64,000 bases of DNA from Vesta saturnalis (taxonomy: Eukaryota; Arthropoda; Insecta; Coleoptera; Lampyridae): the NCBI GenBank assembly GCA_036346205.1, contig JARFJB010002417.1:753001-817000 (forward strand). Reading direction: 5' to 3'. The notes beneath the pieces are model-generated. The model was not told the DNA's origin. It ran no database searches and saw only the letters and a list, made by a program, of their open reading frames with translations. Position numbers and translations under genes: made by a program. Positions 58,510-64,000 of the stretch are shown here, one piece after another (positions within the stretch are counted from its first letter, which is position 1; the number at the start of each line of letters is the position of its first letter).

Positions 58510-61500
58510 ATATATGCTGTAACAGTAAGTTGAACGTATTTGAAAGCCAACTACGGAATTTAATTTTATTTTACTTTAGTGAAGATTAACTAAACCTTTA
58601 GTAGATAAATTATTAAACTCCCTTGAAGATGGAAAATCAGAATACGCTATAACCACTTACGACAACGCTATAGTGACATTCTGTTGCAAGAGCCAGCAAA
58701 AGCAATTTTTTGTCGCCCACAATCCATAGTGTGGATGTTATGGACTCCGTTATCGATAAGTCCGCTTGTTGACTGTTCCATGTAAGGTGTTTTTTTTAAA
58801 TAACAGATCCTATTGCAATCTATTTGTAATGGTTTCGAAAAATTCCAATCGACGGTAAACATCATATTCGTTTAGTTCCTGCACCTATTGAATTTCGTTT
58901 TTCTTTAATACGCAGAACGGACGCTTTACTTACATCACAATCCGCAGCTACTTATATGCTGGGTTTATTTGGATTAACATAAACATTTATACTTTAATTC
59001 ATATCTTGGGTTTCCACTTGGAAAGTATCAGTTACTAATTTTCATATTCTGCATTTACACTTCCCAGTTATATAATATTAAGGAATAGAATTGAATTAGT
59101 CACGGATTAAGTATTCATTTAGATGAAGACTTTTTGTTCATTTTGTTTATTTACCTTACATTTGACCTCACTAAGCTTGCGCAACGATTAAATTTCACAA
59201 ATTGACACTTTTCTGTTACAATACACTTTTTTACATTTACTAATGATTTAATAAAAGCATTTTGAAATTTTATCAACTATACTGACATACATTTTTGACA
59301 TATTTGGTTTCGGATACGGAATCAGATGTTTAATTTTAAACAATTAGAGCTACTATTTATAAATGCTATTAACAAATATCTGCGCAAAAAAAAAAAAAAT
59401 TTAAAAAACAAAAAACAAGTACCAAAACTTTTAAACTCGTCTACCTTATTTCTACAGTTCTAATGTGACGAGAAGTTACTAATCATGAAGGGAGATAGTG
59501 CCACCGTAATAAAATTGTACTATTTATTTACTCACAAATAACATTTTTTTCTTAATACTATCTGCCAAATACAAAATCCGGGCGTGTAAATGCAACATAT
59601 GGAAATTATCGCCATTGATCCTAAACCACCTACTGTTTGTAAAATCTTTCCAGGTAGAAAACCAAATATCTTAAATCAGAGTATAATAATATATTCAATT
59701 TAATCTCGTCCTTAGATTTTGTTTTCCAGTTTTGGGAAGGTCTTTGCAGTATTTCATTCTGGCGAAATTTTTGTCTTACTCTACTAACTGTAAACTGAGA
59801 AACATGACGGTAAGGATGCTTTTATAAAGATCAGCAATTCCAATTAGCATTAATACATCAATTTTTTGGGTGTCCGAAAGACTCATGTTGAAAATAAAAT
59901 GAACGTCTATACACTTGTAAGTCAACGGTAAATAACCACGATTTATTCACGCCAAAGTAGCAAACTCAAAAAACTATTTTTTAATAGAAAATATACCTTT
60001 TTAGTAGGCGTTTTTATAGTGTAACACAGTAGAATCACAATTGACATTGTTAGGATTTAACATTTTAAAATATGTTTTTGTTTTTAATAATGAATTAGAA
60101 CCCATTGGGTTGCTAAATAAACTAGGTGACTTACTGGACTTTCTTGCAAAATACTAAAAAATATATGGAATATTTTTATATCTTTGAAATATTCACCTGT
60201 TTTAGAAATATTTAATAAAAACCAAAAACTGACCCAAATAAACCCCTCACTCCGAGACAGCTAGACATTATGGCCGATCTTGACGAAACTTGGCCAAAAG
60301 TTATAAAATGAGCTAATAAATCGATTTAGCGATAGTGAAAAAAGTCGATTGCATATCCTTCTATACCTACATTATGTATATGTAGGTTGAAAGTTAAAAA
60401 TAAGATAACTATGGACGGCTTCATATCATTTTAAAGCAAATTTCGCTCGCTTTCAAACAAAGTAAGAATATGTTATACCAGCAATACGAGGAATATTTTC
60501 AATTTCCGGAAAAACCGGAAGTAGTGTTTTCATCAGGATAATATCATTTCATTAGCGCAAATGAACAAAGTTTATTTCCAAAATCCCAAGTTTGTAACCA
60601 AAATAGTTAGAAAGTTATAACAATATCAATTATTATAAGAGTGGCTGGTTGCCTAGAAAATATAAAAAAAACAAAAAAAATTATTGGAGAGAACTTTGAA
60701 TAAATCAATTTCGAATATTGCCTAAGTTTGGCCCCTTAAATGTAGGCAAATTTATTACCATAACTTATTACGTAAAGAAATCTCTTTAAAGCATTTTTAT
60801 TTAACTACGCAAATCTATTTGCAATTCTTTTATATCTTGAACGGTATCGGAAACATATATTTCTACAAAAAAAATGTATATGTGTCTGTAACTGCAGTCA
60901 CATTCAATTTTGAAAGTTTTAGAAAATTGCAAAAAATTGCATTTCATGTGAGTTATTGATAGCCTGAATTTCAATCTTATATTTTAAAATTTGAAACTTT
61001 ACCCCCAAAATAACACCCTTATTTTAACCCCCTGTATACTTATTACGTTATTACGTGTTTTGTCGACATAATTGTCTTGTAGGCCTTCATTCCCAATTTC
61101 ATCAAAATCGCCCGTATAGCTTCGGTTGGCGAGTGACCACAGACACACATACAGAAATTTTTCTAAAATTTTTTTTCGGGTTCAGAGAGTCGTAAAACAT
61201 CAAAATAACGCAACTTATTTTTGTCGATTTTTTTGTTTAGCAAGAAAGTAAAAATTAAATACCTTTTAAAATGAAGTGTCACACATTCCCTTTTCAAAAT
61301 TTGGGGAAGGCACTCACTTCTTCGAGGGAGGTGACCCGAGAAGTAAAGTTATTACACCAAACTATAATTATTTAAAATTAAAAACCGACCTGTTATATGA
61401 TTTTTTCTTCAAATCATTAATTAGGTCGAAAATGAATTTATCCGTTATTTTAGGACCACAATTATATAGAAATCGAATAGGAGAATTACAAAAAAAAATT

Positions 61501-64000
61501 AAATAAAAAGACAAACAATAATACAATAATTATTAAAAAAACATAAAAATTTTAGCTCTGAGTGTACGTTGAAGAGAATTAAAAAAGGTACAAAATTCAA
61601 ATATCATCACGCGCGCTCTGTTGTATATGTGGAAAAATATGAAAACAATGCAGACACGTTAAGAGGAGGAGAGTGTTTGGAAACTTTCAAATGCTGTTTG
61701 GAGGTCGGTAACTTTAAATATTAGTTACAAGAGAACCATTGCTTTTTAAGGGGTTTTACTTTGTGTATCTCATATTCTAGCAAACCTGAACGTTCGTATG
61801 AAATAAAAATGTATAAGTTCCTCTGTTTTAGCATCGCAAACATTCAATCATGAGAGTTGAAACCATCCATCTGGGATTCGATTCGTGACCGGTCGACTAA
61901 GTTTTATTGGTACATTGCTTGGTAACCACTCCGGCAAGCCGGTCGCTATTGCTGATATTGACGTGCGCGTATTACTTTATTAATTCAAAAATTTCATATT
62001 GGTTTTGTTATTTTAATTTGATAAATTTTATACCTATATTTGATAAACAATGGATATTTTATCATATTTAAGTTTTCAACATATCATTCCAACGCATACT
62101 ACGATTTGCAGTTAAAAAAAAAGATTTACTTCAACGTTTCCAAATCTCCATTCCATAAGTATCAAAACTATTTCGAGAACTATTTTGGTCAATTTTCACT
62201 GGAAAAACAATAGAAGTGGAGAACCTTAAATCATTAAAAAATGACATGCAATTATTACTTTATTTAAAAAGTTCAAATTGGATTTGTTATTTAAATATTA
62301 AAATAGTATTCTAACAGTCGACATAGAAAGCAGCCCGAAAGATACTCTTTGGTATTTAATGTTAGATAAAATTTGGCAAAAGCTGTCACATTCCAGAAAT
62401 ATGCATGATTTACTGAAAGTTAACATAACTTTCATTAGTGCTTGCTTCTATTTTCCCTCTTTACAACAATAAGGCGTAATTTTAAGTTTAACACTTTAAT
62501 AATAGGTTTAAATCTTTAGTTAGGATACGAATGTGTAGAAAACGGTTTAATAGGATGTGCCATCGTTGTTAATATATTACTATAAGTCCATTGCTACGGA
62601 AACTGTTAATCTTTGTTTTTCCATTGTGTGTGAGCAAATGCCATGTAGCTACTGCATGTTTTATAGCACAGTAATAAGCGCTTGTTAACAGTTAGCCACT
62701 TGCCACAAAAATTAATTACATCTACATGAATATTTATAATTGTAAGAACGTCAATAAAATAAATGATTTCAAATGTAAATTAATGAATTACTACGTTCTT
62801 TGATTACACGGTTAGTATTCCCTGTACGTAATTCCAAATAGATCTTTACACATTATCAATCTTTCAGCAATATGATGGTCATTGTTTAACGAACATACGT
62901 TATTATGTTGACAATGATGGACCATTCTATCTCTGTTTTGCACATTAGAATTACAGAATTGGATGATGTCGTAAGCATCTAGCACAACACGATGCGTGGG
63001 TATTGATATATAGCCACCAGGAACGGGGAAACATCAACATTCGTCTTGTCTTTTTGAGAAATCAGCAGTATCCATGACATATTAATGACATTATGATAAA
63101 GAATATGAAAGTTGTCGAGGATAAACAAATCTATAAATAATAAATTCCACAGAAACTTGTATCTGGCTTCAAACACATTGGTCGTATTTTAACTTTCTTG
63201 ATGGCCGCTGCCTGAACACGTCATTTTCCGTAAGTTATAACGAACGATTGTCCTTTTTGGAATAACATTTTCAGCTTTGAAGATAAGTTACATATTTACT
63301 TACCTAATAGATTACTATAGATAATTTCATTTTTCATATAGTGTCAACTTACCTGAAACAAAACAAGAAGATTATCATTAGAAATAGTAAAAAAAAGCAT
63401 TATCCATGCATAATAAAAATTATAAACGGAAATATGAATAATTTAAGCATTATAATAGGTAATCAAAGAATGAAAGTATTTATGAATAAACTATTGACCT
63501 TAGAGCCTAAAATAACCAACTCTATAAAATTATGAAAAGCTCATTAGTGAAGACGAAACGAAACGTTTAAATTATTTTTTATAAAAGCCAATAAATTTAA
63601 CTTTTGATTTGATTTTCAGATGGACGTTTGACTACATCGGTTTAAGCATACACTTAGTGTGAAGCTTTTTCAACATAAGTCCAAAAATTGTGTGTTTGTA
63701 TCATAATAGGTAAAGGAGTAATTATCAACCTTTTTGGAGTAACGTTTATGGCTAAAAACTTTGGTATAATTTTCAAAACCAGAAAATTTATGTCACATAA
63801 ATTGATGTTTATCTGCTTTTAATCGAAACCGACATTATTAAGTACCATTCAAATGAGCACATTATAATTATACAGTAAAACCACATACAAGATTTACCTT
63901 AAAATCTTATTTATATGCCACTTTATATGTATAATATAAATTAAAAATATGAATAGTAAAACTATAATATATTTTAAAAACCTGTTCTCGGTAGACATTT
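58510..64000. other. no recognised gene; degenerate tRNA-like motif
   Basis: I recognise no transposon protein or host exon. A minus-strand tRNA-like stretch lies at about 61,865-61,950 (GCCGGAGTGGTTACCAAGCA and ACGAATCGAATCCCAG), probably a SINE-head fragment. Text such as CGCCCGTATAGCTTCGGTTG (61,110) is the type seen in dispersed insect repeats. Confidence 0.45.

Noticed and set aside
60200..61250. Possible decayed transposon suggested by phrases such as CGTATAGCTTCGGTTGGCG
   Set aside because: No ends, no coding blocks and no second copy in the window, so it cannot be supported.

Overview
This window looks like AT-rich nuclear DNA of an insect, and a beetle-like genome would fit. The evidence is the repeat content: Tc1/mariner, piggyBac, MULE (FLYWCH type) and Crypton DNA transposons, a BEL/Pao LTR retrotransposon, jockey/CR1-type non-LTR retrotransposons, tRNA-Ala-headed SINEs and long (TA)n arrays. 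I found no protein-coding host gene that I can support. Nearly every recognisable reading frame is a transposon protein, and almost all are broken. Assignment to an insect is inference from these families; no species marker is present.

Layout. 0-5.4 kb: a mariner transposase remnant, a decayed non-LTR reverse transcriptase, and a mariner with terminal inverted repeats (TIRs) of about 0.8 kb (2,838-5,407). 5.4-11.9 kb: no recognised gene, one TA array. 11.9-17.7 kb: a second type of non-LTR RT remnant, a Crypton tyrosine recombinase remnant on the minus strand, a nearly complete MULE with TIRs and an 8-bp target duplication (15,199-17,252), then a SINE with a perfect 14-bp duplication. 17.7-21.5 kb: mostly unassigned, with one strong small hairpin. 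21.5-28.1 kb: jockey-type LINE, second MULE remnant, SINE variant, cluster of tRNA-Ala-like sequences. 28.1-34.5 kb: a BEL/Pao retrotransposon with two nearly identical LTRs and a 5-bp duplication. 36.8-49.4 kb: a dense cluster of mariner/Tc1 elements joined or interrupted by TA arrays, plus two SINEs. 50.9-52.2 kb: piggyBac remnant. 53.0-58.5 kb: more mariners, including the best-preserved transposase (53,603-54,659), a triple-nested element and a foldback MITE. 58.5-64 kb: no recognised gene.

The most unusual theme is mariner architecture. Several elements have TIRs of 0.4-0.9 kb. In two of them the TIR runs into the transposase coding sequence: N-terminal codons at 53.6 kb, C-terminal codons at 4.7 kb. 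One element carries 79-bp sub-modules that look like complete miniature transposons, bounded by CAGG...CCTG and flanked by TA, inside each TIR. TA microsatellites sit exactly at element ends, and in one case between two elements. No intact, obviously autonomous element is present. The best candidates are the mariners at 53.0 and 36.8 kb, each broken by one visible frameshift, and the MULE, which keeps one frame with four nonsense codons.
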